Position numbers and translations under genes: made by a program. Of a stretch of DNA of 64,000 nt, positions 17,113 to 25,739 are shown in pieces. Under the pieces are notes generated by a model. It was not told the DNA's origin, did no database searches, and worked only from the letters and a program-made list of their open reading frames with translations. This DNA is from Dinoroseobacter sp013215265 (GTDB lineage: Bacteria > Pseudomonadota > Alphaproteobacteria > Rhodobacterales > Rhodobacteraceae), in contig OY829366.1 in the NCBI GenBank assembly GCA_963691755.1, forward strand, positions 1,922,001 to 1,986,000, written 5' to 3'. Every line of letters starts with the position of its first letter. Positions within the stretch are counted from its first letter, which is position 1.

Positions 17113-17793
17113 TCAGCCTTTCTTGTGTGCTGCCTGCCAGCCACGCGGATCGTTCAGGAACGCCTCTACTTCCGCAAGCTGCTCTGTCGGGTAGATCTGA
17201 CGGTCTTTCGCAACCGCAAGAACATCGTGCCAAGTGCACAGCGAATGCAATGTCAAACCGTGATCGCCGAGCGTCTTCTCGGTTTCGGGAAAGATGCCGT
17301 AGTAGAAAATTACAGCTGTATGCGCGCAGGTTGCACCCGTTTCGCGGATCGCATCGACAAAGGATAGTTTTGATCCACCATCTGTTGTCAGATCTTCAAC
17401 CAGCAAGACCCGCTGACCTTCGTGCATTTCGCCTTCGATGCGGGCGCCGCGCCCGTAACCCTTTGGCTTTTTGCGCACATATGTCATCGGAAGCCCCATC
17501 CGCTCCGCCATCAGCGCGCCAAAGGGGATGCCGGCAGTTTCGCCACCAGCGATGTTGTCGAATGCTTCGGCACCGGCGTTGCGCATGACCGTGCAGGCCA
17601 TGAAATCCATCATCATCGAGCGAATGCGCGGAAAAGAGATCGGTTTTCGGCAGTCGATGTAAGTTGGTGACGGCAAACCTGATGCCAGAATGAACGGATC
17701 CTCGGGGCGAAAATGCACAGCCTGGATGTCCCACAGGGCTTCGGCGGTCAGGCGGGCAATAGTTTCGGGGTCAGGAAAGCTTGTTGGGATCAT
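17113..17793 (-). CDS. pyrE: Orotate phosphoribosyltransferase
   Basis: 226-residue enzyme joining orotate to PRPP in UMP synthesis. The PRPP-binding motif is VLLVEDLTTDGGSK, and an upstream catalytic-loop region YVRKKPKGYGRG supplies the Lys/Arg residues. The length is normal. It follows pyrC on the same strand with a 45-bp gap, giving two pyrimidine genes in one likely transcript. Confidence 0.95.
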   Translation of the reverse strand: MIPTSFPDPETIARLTAEALWDIQAVHFRPEDPFILASGLPSPTYIDCRKPISFPRIRSMMMDFMACTVMRNAGAEAFDNIAGGETAGIPFGALMAERMGLPMTYVRKKPKGYGRGARIEGEMHEGQRVLLVEDLTTDGGSKLSFVDAIRETGATCAHTAVIFYYGIFPETEKTLGDHGLTLHSLCTWHDVLAVAKDRQIYPTEQLAEVEAFLNDPRGWQAAHKKG

Positions 17794-17838
17794 TGGATTT
17801 CATGCCTTCGGCGAGGAATATTTGAAAAGAAAAAAAGA

Positions 17839-18876
17839 TCAGGCAACGCGCCAAAGCAGCGAGACGCCCGGATCAAACAGGGTCACGGGACCTTCGCCAC
17901 TGGCGATCTTATCGGGAAAGGGCAGGGGGTTATCGTGCTTTTCAAGAGTGATGGTCGCCTCATTGACGGGCACGCTGTAATGCGCAGGCCCGTTCAGCGA
18001 TGCAAAGGCCTCAAGCTTGTCCAGAGCGTCTTCGGCTTCAAAAACATGGGCAAGGCACGCCATGGTATTTGTTGCAGAAAACACGCCAGCGCAGCCGCAT
18101 TCACTGAGTTTGTTCGGATCGGTGTGGGGCGCTGAATCAGTGCCAAGAAAGAAGCGCGCGTGTCCGGATGTGGCGGCCTTGACCAGCGCCTTTCGGTGAC
18201 TTTCGCGCTTGGCAACTGGCAGACAGTAATAATGGGGCCGAATGCCACCCACCAGCAGATGGTTGCGATTGATCATCAGGTGATGTGTGGTGATCGTCGC
18301 GCCGATATGGCCCTCTGCTCCCATCACATAATCAACTGCGTCTGATGTGGTGACGTGCTCCATCGTCACTTTCAAACCGGGCGTGGCACGCCGGATCGGG
18401 TCAAGCACGGTTTCGATGAACACTGCCTCGCGATCGAAAATATCGACCTCGGAATGGGTCACCTCGCCATGTACGCACAGCGGCAGCCCGATCTCCGCCA
18501 TCTTTTCGAGCACCGGGCGCACCTTGTCGAAATCCCGCACACCCGAGGCGGAATTTGTTGTGGCCCCAGCCGGATAGAGCTTGATCGCCGTAATCAATCC
18601 CGATGCATGCGCCAGCGCGACATCTGCGGGATCTGTCTCTTCGGTCAGATAAAGTGTCATCAGCGGTGTGAAGTCCGCTCCATCAGGCATCACCGCCAGA
18701 ATACGGTCGCGATAAGCAGCAGCGTCTGCGCCTGTCACCACAGGAGGAACGAGGTTTGGCATAATGATTGCCCGACCAAAGTCGCGAGCGGTTTCTGGTA
18801 AGACGGCCTTCAACATGGCCCCATCGCGCAGATGTAGGTGCCAATCGTCTGGACGTTGCAGGGTAAGGCGGTTCAT
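17839..18876 (-). CDS. pyrC: Dihydroorotase (class II)
   Basis: 345-residue zinc amidohydrolase that forms dihydroorotate. The HxH metal motif is in DDWHLHLRDG at about residues 10-19. The carboxylated Lys is in AIKLYPAGATTN, and later metal or substrate residues are in VCVHGEVTH and ITTHHLM. The length fits the E. coli PyrC type rather than the larger PyrC/PyrX type. Upstream of pyrE. Confidence 0.95.
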   Translation of the reverse strand: MNRLTLQRPDDWHLHLRDGAMLKAVLPETARDFGRAIIMPNLVPPVVTGADAAAYRDRILAVMPDGADFTPLMTLYLTEETDPADVALAHASGLITAIKLYPAGATTNSASGVRDFDKVRPVLEKMAEIGLPLCVHGEVTHSEVDIFDREAVFIETVLDPIRRATPGLKVTMEHVTTSDAVDYVMGAEGHIGATITTHHLMINRNHLLVGGIRPHYYCLPVAKRESHRKALVKAATSGHARFFLGTDSAPHTDPNKLSECGCAGVFSATNTMACLAHVFEAEDALDKLEAFASLNGPAHYSVPVNEATITLEKHDNPLPFPDKIASGEGPVTLFDPGVSLLWRVA

Positions 18877-19091
18877 GGAGGGGCCTTTATGAGAGCAGCA
18901 GATTGCGGCGAGGGGTACCGCAGAACGGGCCCCTTTGAAAAGTCATCGCTGCAGGCCTTGCAATTTGCCGCATTTTTCATCACGCTGCAGCGCAGAAACA
19001 GTCAGTTCCGCCCGTTTCTGAACATTTTAGTTCTGCGGCGCTTGCGGGCCTTCCGTTTCGCTGGAAACGTGTCACCGGAAGGAAGGACCCG

Positions 19092-19919
19092 ATGCTTGAT
19101 GCCTTGGCCAGTTCGGTTCGCATGCAACGCACCCACGGAGATGCGCGGGCGGCGCTTTTTGTGTCTGGCGGGCAAACGCGGCTTGCGGATCTGAGACAAG
19201 CAGGCAGCGCCAAAGCGATCCTGCCCCGCACCCACGGCCCTGCGCCCGAAGTGGTTTTTCTGAACACAAGCGGCGGCGTAACGGGAGGCGACGCGCTTCG
19301 ATTTACAATCGAACTGGGCGCAGGTGCGCATGCTATCGGCACCACCCAAACCGCAGAGCGCGCTTATAAAGCGCTTGGCGGGGCACAAGGTCCGGGACGG
19401 ATAGAGACCCGGCTGACCCTTGCGGCTGGTGCAAGGCTTGATTGGGTGCCTCAGGAAATAATTCTCTTCGAGGGTTCTGATATTGAACGTGAAACCCGCG
19501 TGGACATGGCGGAAGATGCGGAGCTGGTCTTCCTTGAAACCATCGTGCCCGGGCGCGCAGCCATGGGAGAAACGCTTCAGGACATGTCGTTCAGAGATGA
19601 CCGGCAAATTCGTCGCGGTGGAAAGCTGGTCTATTGGGAGCCTCTGGCACTCCGTGGGGCACTGCTCAATCACCCTGCGGGACTTGCAGGCGCGCGGGCT
19701 ATTTCAAGCCTCGTCGTACTGGCGCGTGATGCCACTGACCGTCTCGATTCGATCCGCGCTGCGTTGAAATTTGATGGCGTGGACGCCGCGGCAAGCGCCT
19801 GGGATGGCAAGCTTGTGATCCGGTTAATGGCGACCGCAGCCTGGCCGTTGCGCCGGGCCTTGATGCAACTGATACCGCTTGTGACCGGGGCGCCCTTGCC
19901 CCGCGTTTGGCAGACTTAG
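19092..19919 (+). CDS. ureD: Urease accessory protein UreD
   Basis: 275-residue UreD/UreH scaffold protein, which with UreF and UreG loads nickel into urease. Family features are the FLNTSGGVTGGD segment and LDWVPQEIILFEGS near the middle. The start ATG 19092 has a good GGAAGGA ribosome site. It is the first gene of a urease operon and ends 13 bp before ureA. Confidence 0.93.
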   Translation: MLDALASSVRMQRTHGDARAALFVSGGQTRLADLRQAGSAKAILPRTHGPAPEVVFLNTSGGVTGGDALRFTIELGAGAHAIGTTQTAERAYKALGGAQGPGRIETRLTLAAGARLDWVPQEIILFEGSDIERETRVDMAEDAELVFLETIVPGRAAMGETLQDMSFRDDRQIRRGGKLVYWEPLALRGALLNHPAGLAGARAISSLVVLARDATDRLDSIRAALKFDGVDAAASAWDGKLVIRLMATAAWPLRRALMQLIPLVTGAPLPRVWQT

Positions 19920-19932
19920 GAGTTCAGTAAGA

Positions 19933-20253
19933 ATGAACCTAACCCCACGGGAAAAAGACAAACTGTTGGTGTCGCTTGCCGCAATGGTAGCGCGCGGCCG
20001 CCTGGAACGCGGAGTGAAGCTGAACCATCCGGAGGCGATCGCCTTAATCACGGATTTCGTGGTGGAGGGCGCGCGCGATGGCCGCTCCGTCGCCGATCTG
20101 ATGGAGGCTGGCGCACATGTGATTTCTGAAGACCAGTGCATGGAAGGCATCGCCTCAATGATCCACGATGTTCAGGTAGAAGCGACTTTTCCGGACGGAA
20201 CAAAGCTCGTCACCGTCCATCATCCTATTCGTGCAAGCCGGGGAGGGGCTTAA
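19933..20253 (+). CDS. ureA: Urease subunit gamma
   Basis: 106-residue gamma subunit of urease. It begins MNLTPREKDKLLVSLAAMVA and contains the family segments LNHPEAIALITDFVVEGARDG and ISEDQCMEGIASMIHDVQVE. The canonical subunit is about 100 residues; the few extra C-terminal residues (RASRGGA) are unremarkable. It is followed after only 3 bp by an unrelated membrane-protein gene rather than ureB. Confidence 0.96.
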   Translation: MNLTPREKDKLLVSLAAMVARGRLERGVKLNHPEAIALITDFVVEGARDGRSVADLMEAGAHVISEDQCMEGIASMIHDVQVEATFPDGTKLVTVHHPIRASRGGA

Positions 20254-20256
20254 TCG

Positions 20257-20532
20257 ATGTTCACATTTCTGATTGCTGCGATTGCAGGGCTCGCAACGCC
20301 ATTTGTAGAACCTCAGCTCAAGACAATTCTCGAAAGTCTGACGCTGGATGATTTTCAACTTCAGGAGAACGAATTTCGGGCCTTTTCTTTTGCAATCATG
20401 ATGTTGGCGGCAGCTATTCTGGCAGGCCTCGGGGGCGGCGGATCTGCCATTGGGTTGTCTGCAGGCGGATTGCTCGGACTATTCGGCAAGCGCATTTTGG
20501 ATGCCATTCAGTCACGGGAGAAAAACAAATGA
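20257..20532 (+). CDS. Small membrane protein between ureA and ureB
   Basis: 91 residues with an N-terminal hydrophobic segment (residues 2-17) and a Gly/Ala-rich membrane hairpin at about 46-75 (LAGLGGGGSAIGLSAGGLLG). The C-terminus is basic. Its stop overlaps the ureB start by 4 bp and it begins 3 bp after ureA, so it is part of the urease transcript. It is not a known urease accessory or nickel-transport family. Function unknown. Confidence 0.65.
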   Translation: MFTFLIAAIAGLATPFVEPQLKTILESLTLDDFQLQENEFRAFSFAIMMLAAAILAGLGGGGSAIGLSAGGLLGLFGKRILDAIQSREKNK

Positions 20533-20834
20533 TCCCAGGCGAAGTAACAACCGCCCCCGGCGAGATCGAATTGAATTCAGAGGCTCCGGTGACGGTACTG
20601 GACGTCTCAAATACCGGTGACCGGCCCGTTCAGGTCGGAAGCCACTACCATTTCGCGGAAACCAATTCCGGTTTGTCCTTCGACCGCAATGCGGCGCAGG
20701 GCATGCGTCTGGATATTGCTGCCGGGACTGCTGTCCGGTTTGAACCCGGGCAAACCCGCGAGGTCCGGCTTGTGCCGTTGGGAGGCATGCGCAGGGTCTA
20801 TGGCTTTAATCAAAACGTCATGGGAGACTTATGA
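20529..20834 (+). CDS. ureB: Urease subunit beta
   Basis: 101-residue beta subunit of urease. It begins MIPGEVTTAPGEIELN and carries the family core NTGDRPVQVGSHYHFAE and GTAVRFEPGQTREVRLVPLGG. The length is normal. It overlaps the genes on both sides by 4 bp, implying tight translational coupling through two non-urease genes. Confidence 0.97.
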   Translation: MIPGEVTTAPGEIELNSEAPVTVLDVSNTGDRPVQVGSHYHFAETNSGLSFDRNAAQGMRLDIAAGTAVRFEPGQTREVRLVPLGGMRRVYGFNQNVMGDL

Positions 20835-21490
20835 TGTACGACCCCAAATCCCCGTTCGACATGTGGCTTTCGAGCGTGTCGTTCTGGCGCGCCTCCGTCG
20901 AAATGCAAATGCAGGTCGCAACGCAGTTTATGCGCTTTTCAGGGATGTACCCTGCTTTGAAAGGCAGAACGACATTGCACGGTGAAACCGGTAAGCCCGT
21001 GGCGGCCAAATCCGCCCCGAAACGTGCCGCACCAAAGGCAAAAGCCAAGCCTGCGACCGTAACCAAGCTGGAAACCGTGGCCAAGGCGCCTGCGACACCA
21101 AAGTCTGCGGCGAAAGCGGCGCCCGCCCAGAAACCAGAGCCTGCGAAACCGGCAGCAGTTAAAAAGACGCCTGCAACTGCGGCCACCAAGCCTGCTGTGG
21201 CAAAGGTGTCTGAGCCAAAAGTTCGGGCAAAGTCCGCAACGGTCAAGCCTGCAGCGCCTGCCAAAGCGCCCGCGAAGGTGTCTGTAAAAGCCGCCGCCAA
21301 GCCAGCTGCGCGCCGCGCCAAAACGGCCACCGCTAAGGCTGCAACGACACCAATCGAACCAGCCGTGAACAAAGCGCCTGAAAAGCCAGCTGCAGAGGCC
21401 AAACCAACACCGCGCCGTCGTGCGCCCCGTAAAAAGCCCGTTTCGTTGGCACCTGTGCCAGATACTGTGGCATCCAAAGACAACACATAA
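20831..21490 (+). CDS. Histone H1-like Lys/Ala/Pro-rich protein inside the urease operon
   Basis: 219 residues. The first ~45 residues form an amphipathic, Met/Trp/Phe-rich segment (SPFDMWLSSVSFWRASVEMQ) resembling the start of phasin-like proteins. The remaining ~170 residues are almost pure Lys/Ala/Pro/Thr with repeated KPAA and AKAPAK units and basic PRRRAPRKKP near the end, as in H1-like or PhaF-type DNA-binding tails. It begins within the ureB stop (4-bp overlap) and precedes ureC by 146 bp. Candidates are a PHA-granule or nucleoid protein. No link to urease chemistry is evident. Confidence 0.75.
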   Translation: MMYDPKSPFDMWLSSVSFWRASVEMQMQVATQFMRFSGMYPALKGRTTLHGETGKPVAAKSAPKRAAPKAKAKPATVTKLETVAKAPATPKSAAKAAPAQKPEPAKPAAVKKTPATAATKPAVAKVSEPKVRAKSATVKPAAPAKAPAKVSVKAAAKPAARRAKTATAKAATTPIEPAVNKAPEKPAAEAKPTPRRRAPRKKPVSLAPVPDTVASKDNT

Positions 21491-21496
21491 TCCATG

Positions 21497-21526
21497 CGCC
21501 GCGCTTTCATCATCGGTGGCGCGGCG
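21497..21526 (+). terminator. Hairpin between the H1-like gene and ureC
   Basis: CGCCGCGC at 21497-21504 and GCGCGGCG at 21519-21526 form an 8-bp GC stem with a 14-nt loop, followed by a moderately T-rich stretch (TGTTACTTTGTT). It could attenuate read-through into ureC or protect the upstream transcript. The tail is not a clean T-run. Confidence 0.35.
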
Positions 21527-21636
21527 TGTTACTTTGTTCCGGGAAATCCAATGTACCGTTTATCCTCTTTCGAAGATCAAATGTACCCCGGAAGCCCCTG
21601 ATCTGACCTGAACCTCTATTTTCTTCGGAGACGTCC

Positions 21637-23346
21637 ATGCCTGCCAAAATATCTCGCGCCGCTTATGCCGACATGTATGGCCCCACCACGGGCGACAGGG
21701 TGCGATTGGCGGATACCGACTTGGTAATTGAAGTTGAAAAAGACCTCACAACCTACGGAGAAGAGGTCAAATTTGGCGGCGGTAAGGTCATACGCGATGG
21801 CATGGGGCAATCCCAGGTGACCCGTGCGGAAGGCGCTGTGGATACGGTCATCACAAACGCTTTGATTGTGGATGTCACAGGCATCTACAAGGCCGATATC
21901 GGATTGAAGGACGGACGTATTACGGGCATCGGCAAGGCCGGTAACCCCGACACCCAAACCGGCGTCGACATCATCATCGGTCCGGGCACCGAGGCGATTG
22001 CCGGGGAAGGCAAGATCCTGACCACGGGCGGGTTTGATTCCCACATCCACTTCATCGCGCCCCAGCAGATCGAAGACGCATTACATTCTGGGATCACGAC
22101 CCAGCTGGGCGGCGGCACGGGCCCTGCACATGGCACCCTTGCGACCACCTGTACGCCCGGTTCATGGCATATCGGGCGGATGATGCAGGCGCTTGATGCA
22201 TTCCCGATGAACTTTGCGCTGGCCGGCAAGGGCAACGCGTCGCTGCCTGCGGCATTGGAAGAACAGATCAAGGCAGGTGCTGCGGCGATGAAGCTGCATG
22301 AGGACTGGGGCACAACGCCCGGTGCAATCGATTGCTGCCTGTCAGTGGCCGACGACATGGACGTGCAGGTGATGATCCACACAGACACGCTCAATGAATC
22401 GGGCTTTGTCGAAAACACCGTTTCCGCCATGAAGGACCGCACCATTCACGCCTTCCACACCGAGGGCGCGGGCGGGGGCCATGCCCCTGATATCATCAAG
22501 GTTGTGGAACGGCAAAACGTGCTGCCATCTTCCACGAATCCGACGCGACCCTACACGGTCAACACCATCGAAGAGCATCTCGATATGCTGATGGTGTGTC
22601 ACCACCTCGACAAGGCGATCCCTGAAGATGTCGCGTTCGCGGAAAGCCGCATCCGCCGCGAAACGATCGCGGCTGAAGATATCCTGCATGATATGGGTGC
22701 ATTCTCGATCATCGCCTCAGACAGTCAGGCGATGGGGCGCGTGGGCGAGGTGATCATCCGCACGTGGCAGACAGCACATAAAATGAAGGTCCAGCGCGGA
22801 CGTCTGTCCGACGAGACAGGCGAAAACGACAACGTGCGAGTAAAACGTTATGTCGCGAAATACACCATCAACCCGGCGATCGCCCATGGGATGAGCACCG
22901 AGATCGGCTCGATCGAGGTTGGAAAACGCGCGGATCTGGTTCTGTGGAACACGGCATTTTTCGGGGTGAAGCCCGAGATGGTTCTGGTCGGTGGCACCAT
23001 TGCGGTTGCGCAGATGGGGGATCCGAATGCCTCCATTCCAACCCCGCAGCCCGTTTATACGCGGCCCATGTATGGAAGCTTTGGTGGCTCGGTCGGACGT
23101 GGGTCGGTTATGTTCGTGTCTGAAGCGGCTCAGGCCGATGGGATTGGGGCCAGCCTTGGGCTGTCAAAAGACACAGTTGCGGTCAAAGGCACGCGAAATA
23201 TTGGCAAATCTGACATGGTCATGAATGCCGAAACACCCAGTATCGAGGTGCATCCCGAGACCTATGAAGTGCGCGCGAATGGTGAATTGCTGACCTGCGA
23301 GCCCGCCAAAGAATTACCGATGGCACAGCGGTATTTCATGTACTGA
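21637..23346 (+). CDS. ureC: Urease subunit alpha
   Basis: 569-residue catalytic subunit of urease, which hydrolyses urea to ammonia and carbon dioxide at a dinickel centre. The nickel ligands and active-site motifs are visible in order: HIHFI, the carbamylated Lys in KLHEDWG, the His in MIHTDTLNE, FHTEGAGGGH, the flap region MVCHHLDKAI, and the Asp in ASDSQAMGR. Full length, with no sign of damage. It is separated from ureE by two unrelated genes. Confidence 0.98.
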   Translation: MPAKISRAAYADMYGPTTGDRVRLADTDLVIEVEKDLTTYGEEVKFGGGKVIRDGMGQSQVTRAEGAVDTVITNALIVDVTGIYKADIGLKDGRITGIGKAGNPDTQTGVDIIIGPGTEAIAGEGKILTTGGFDSHIHFIAPQQIEDALHSGITTQLGGGTGPAHGTLATTCTPGSWHIGRMMQALDAFPMNFALAGKGNASLPAALEEQIKAGAAAMKLHEDWGTTPGAIDCCLSVADDMDVQVMIHTDTLNESGFVENTVSAMKDRTIHAFHTEGAGGGHAPDIIKVVERQNVLPSSTNPTRPYTVNTIEEHLDMLMVCHHLDKAIPEDVAFAESRIRRETIAAEDILHDMGAFSIIASDSQAMGRVGEVIIRTWQTAHKMKVQRGRLSDETGENDNVRVKRYVAKYTINPAIAHGMSTEIGSIEVGKRADLVLWNTAFFGVKPEMVLVGGTIAVAQMGDPNASIPTPQPVYTRPMYGSFGGSVGRGSVMFVSEAAQADGIGASLGLSKDTVAVKGTRNIGKSDMVMNAETPSIEVHPETYEVRANGELLTCEPAKELPMAQRYFMY

Positions 23347-23448
23347 TAATTTTGCTTTCGCTTTAAGGTCTTGATTCTGCCGAAGTTTGGTCGGTTTTTA
23401 TAAGTATGACTGCAACCTTACTGAGGAGAAACGGAGCGATCTAGGCCC

Positions 23449-24147
23449 GTGTTGAACTTTGCGAAGACCTTTCTTGACGACGATAGCGGTGCAGTCTCCG
23501 TTGATCATGTCGTCCTGACAGCCGGCATGGTTGGGCTTGGCCTCGCAGCTATTGGGTCTTTGTCGCCTGGGCTCAGCACCGTCAGTCAATCGGTTTCAAA
23601 TCAGACCGGCAGCCAGCTTATCAGCACGAGTTTCTTTTCCTCTGCGACAAGCGCACTGTCCGCCACCCATGTCTTTGGGGTGGCTGAGATCTTCACCGAT
23701 CTCGCTAGATCTAAGCAATTTTCGTTCAAGATGGACGTCACTGTCAGCCCCGGTGACGAAGGCATTCTGTTTGAAACCGGCGGACCGGGATCTGGCACAA
23801 TTCTCTATCAGCACGATGGCAAGATTTACCTGCAGGGCGGCAGTGGCGGTGCAGCAGGTTACGCGGCCAATCGCGGTGAAGCGATTTGGGATGTCACGGC
23901 TGGATCCCATACGATCGAAGGTTCTCTGGATGCTTCCACAGGACTTGCGCTCTATGTCGATGGCGAACTGGTATCTCAATCGTCGTTTCAACATTCAGCG
24001 CTCGCAGGTGGTAACGCGGGAGCGGTTGGCGATTCTTCAGGCCATACCGCTGTTAACCGCGGTGGTTTTGTTCGGGGGGACACCCATGTCGGCGCGGGTG
24101 AGTTGACGGTGTTTGCAGATCAAACCACCGGCGGCGAAGTTCCATAG
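23449..24147 (+). CDS. Pilin-like N-terminus fused to a LamG/ConA-like domain
   Basis: 232 residues starting at GTG. The first ~35 residues (FLDDDSGAVSVDHVVLTAG followed by a hydrophobic GLGLAAIG span) resemble Flp/Tad-type pilins, which in this bacterial group often carry a DxSGAVTVDWVVLTA-like motif. A Ser/Thr-rich linker follows. From about residue 80 there is a beta-rich domain (FSFKMDVTV..GILFETGG..LYQHDGKIYLQ..HTIEGSLDAS..LYVDGELVSQ) with the strand pattern of LamG/concanavalin-like lectin domains. It lies between ureC and ureE on the same strand. Probably surface-anchored; sugar binding is inferred. Confidence 0.7.
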   Translation: MLNFAKTFLDDDSGAVSVDHVVLTAGMVGLGLAAIGSLSPGLSTVSQSVSNQTGSQLISTSFFSSATSALSATHVFGVAEIFTDLARSKQFSFKMDVTVSPGDEGILFETGGPGSGTILYQHDGKIYLQGGSGGAAGYAANRGEAIWDVTAGSHTIEGSLDASTGLALYVDGELVSQSSFQHSALAGGNAGAVGDSSGHTAVNRGGFVRGDTHVGAGELTVFADQTTGGEVP

Positions 24148-24295
24148 CGAGCAAATCATCAGGGTGGTGCCGTATCGCGTCTTAGGCATACCCATGACGC
24201 AATGCGGCAATGCGTAATTGTGCGTTTTGCTGCATGTGCAGCATCTCTATGTCATGGCTATCGAGTTTTCAAATGACCGAACACGAGGTGCCGAA

Positions 24296-24514
24296 ATGGC
24301 CACACTTACATTTTCCTTTGCAGATAATCTCCGTCACGCAGTTTCTGCGCCATTTGCGGCTTTCGATGACGCGATGAACTCGGTTTACAAGGCAAATGGC
24401 CTTGTGCGTGACCTTGAAAAAATCATGGATACGTCTGATGAAGCGCTCGCTGAGCAGGGTTTGACCCGCCAGGAGGCTCTGCGTCAAGCTGCTGCAAACC
24501 GCGGTTATTTCTAA
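24296..24514 (+). CDS. Small DUF1127-like protein
   Basis: 72 residues from ATG 24296, which has GAGGTG just upstream; the open frame further upstream lacks a ribosome site. The C-terminal part (SDEALAEQGLTRQEALRQA) resembles the DUF1127 pattern, in which a short basic helix precedes an LxxxGLTRxE motif. Proteins of this kind are small regulators or RNA-linked proteins in alphaproteobacteria, with phosphate and RNA-metabolism roles known for some. It is inserted between the ureC and ureE genes. Confidence 0.65.
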   Translation: MATLTFSFADNLRHAVSAPFAAFDDAMNSVYKANGLVRDLEKIMDTSDEALAEQGLTRQEALRQAAANRGYF

Positions 24515-24598
24515 ACGGACTTTCGATCGGGTCGCGCGCTTGCAAGGGCGCGCAATCCCGGCCATGCTGCGATTGCAAAGGCTAGGGACGAGGACCTG

Positions 24599-25102
24599 AT
24601 GAGCAAAGATCTTGGACGCGCCATCGCGGTGCGGCGTGACGTACGTGATGTAGATACTGTTGCGCGCGTTGCGCTTGATTACGATGCGCGCATGGTCCGC
24701 CGCAAACGTCTTCGGACGGATGATGACGGCTCGGTTTTAGTAGACCTGCCGGAAACGCTTTCGCTGAATGCAGGGGACGCGTTGGAACTTGAAGGCGGCG
24801 CACTGGTGGCGGTGGATGCCGCGCCAGAACCGCTTTTGAAGATCACCGGCGATCTTCCCCGTCTTGCCTGGCATATTGGCAACCGTCATACGCCGTGTGC
24901 CATTGCCAACGATCATTTGCTGATCCGGGAGGATCACGTTCTAGCAAAGATGCTCGAAGGTCTGGGGGCGCATGTGGCGTCTGCAAATGGGCCGTTCACC
25001 CCGGAAGGGGGTGCTTACGGGCATGGTCGGACCATGGGGCATTCGCATGGACCCCATGACCACGATCATGCGCATTCCCACGCGCACTCGCATGATCACT
25101 GA
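24599..25102 (+). CDS. ureE: Urease accessory protein UreE
   Basis: 167-residue nickel metallochaperone. The peptide-binding N-domain is followed by the metal-binding domain with AWHIGNRHTPCAI, whose His binds Ni at the dimer interface. The C-terminus is a His-rich tail (HSHGPHDHDHAHSHAHSHDH), typical of nickel-storing UreE. The ureF start lies inside the DNA encoding this tail. Confidence 0.94.
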   Translation: MSKDLGRAIAVRRDVRDVDTVARVALDYDARMVRRKRLRTDDDGSVLVDLPETLSLNAGDALELEGGALVAVDAAPEPLLKITGDLPRLAWHIGNRHTPCAIANDHLLIREDHVLAKMLEGLGAHVASANGPFTPEGGAYGHGRTMGHSHGPHDHDHAHSHAHSHDH

Positions 25103-25739
25103 TCCCAGCACGGCACGACTGACCCTGCTGCAATGGGTGTCTCCGGCCTTTCCGGTGAGCGCCTTCGCATATTCGCATGGGCTAGAAACTGTGATTGCGG
25201 ACGGGCGCATAAAGGATGCACAGAGCCTTGAACGCTGGGTCTGGGCCTTGCTGGATGCGGGATCCGGCCGTACGGACGGAACCTTATTGTCCCTCGCCTG
25301 TCGACGACAGATGCCGCTTGCGGACATCGCAGAACTTGCCGAGGCGCTTGCCGCATCACGCGAGCGCTGGGACGAAACCCGCGATATGGGGGGCGCTTTT
25401 TTGCGGACCACTGAAAGTCTTGGGTCTGAACCGTTGCCTGATCTGCCATATCCGGTGGCTTTTGGTGCGCGTGCGGCGGCGTTAAATCTTCCTGTCACCG
25501 AAATTCTGGCGACTTATCTGCATGGCTTTGCAGCAAATCTGATCGCCGTGGCCGTGCGGTTCGTCCCGCTTGGGCAAACCGAAGGCCAGCAGGTCCTTGC
25601 CGGCCTTGGTCCAAGGATTGGCGCCCTTGCCGAGGAGCTGGCGGACGCAGGACCCGAAGACATTCGCAGCAGCGTACCAGCCGCGGATATGGCGGCGTTG
25701 CAGCATGAAACTCTGGACGTGAGGCTGTTTAAGACATGA
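25092..25739 (+). CDS. ureF: Urease accessory protein UreF
   Basis: 215-residue UreF, the regulator of UreG GTPase activity in the urease activation complex. Family features are LLQWVSPAFPVSAFAYSHGLE near the N-terminus and ETRDMGGAFLRTT in the middle. ATG 25092 overlaps the ureE end by 11 bp and is chosen because the family motif begins about 10 residues later. No clear ribosome site is seen there, consistent with translational coupling. It overlaps ureG by 4 bp. Confidence 0.92.
   Translation: MITDPSTARLTLLQWVSPAFPVSAFAYSHGLETVIADGRIKDAQSLERWVWALLDAGSGRTDGTLLSLACRRQMPLADIAELAEALAASRERWDETRDMGGAFLRTTESLGSEPLPDLPYPVAFGARAAALNLPVTEILATYLHGFAANLIAVAVRFVPLGQTEGQQVLAGLGPRIGALAEELADAGPEDIRSSVPAADMAALQHETLDVRLFKT

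Noticed and set aside
17811..17840. GAGGAATATTTGAAAAG-like motif, also near 31082-31097 on the other strand, as a dispersed repeat family
   Set aside because: Only two loose copies were seen, one of them acting as a ribosome site; not enough to call a repeat family from this window.
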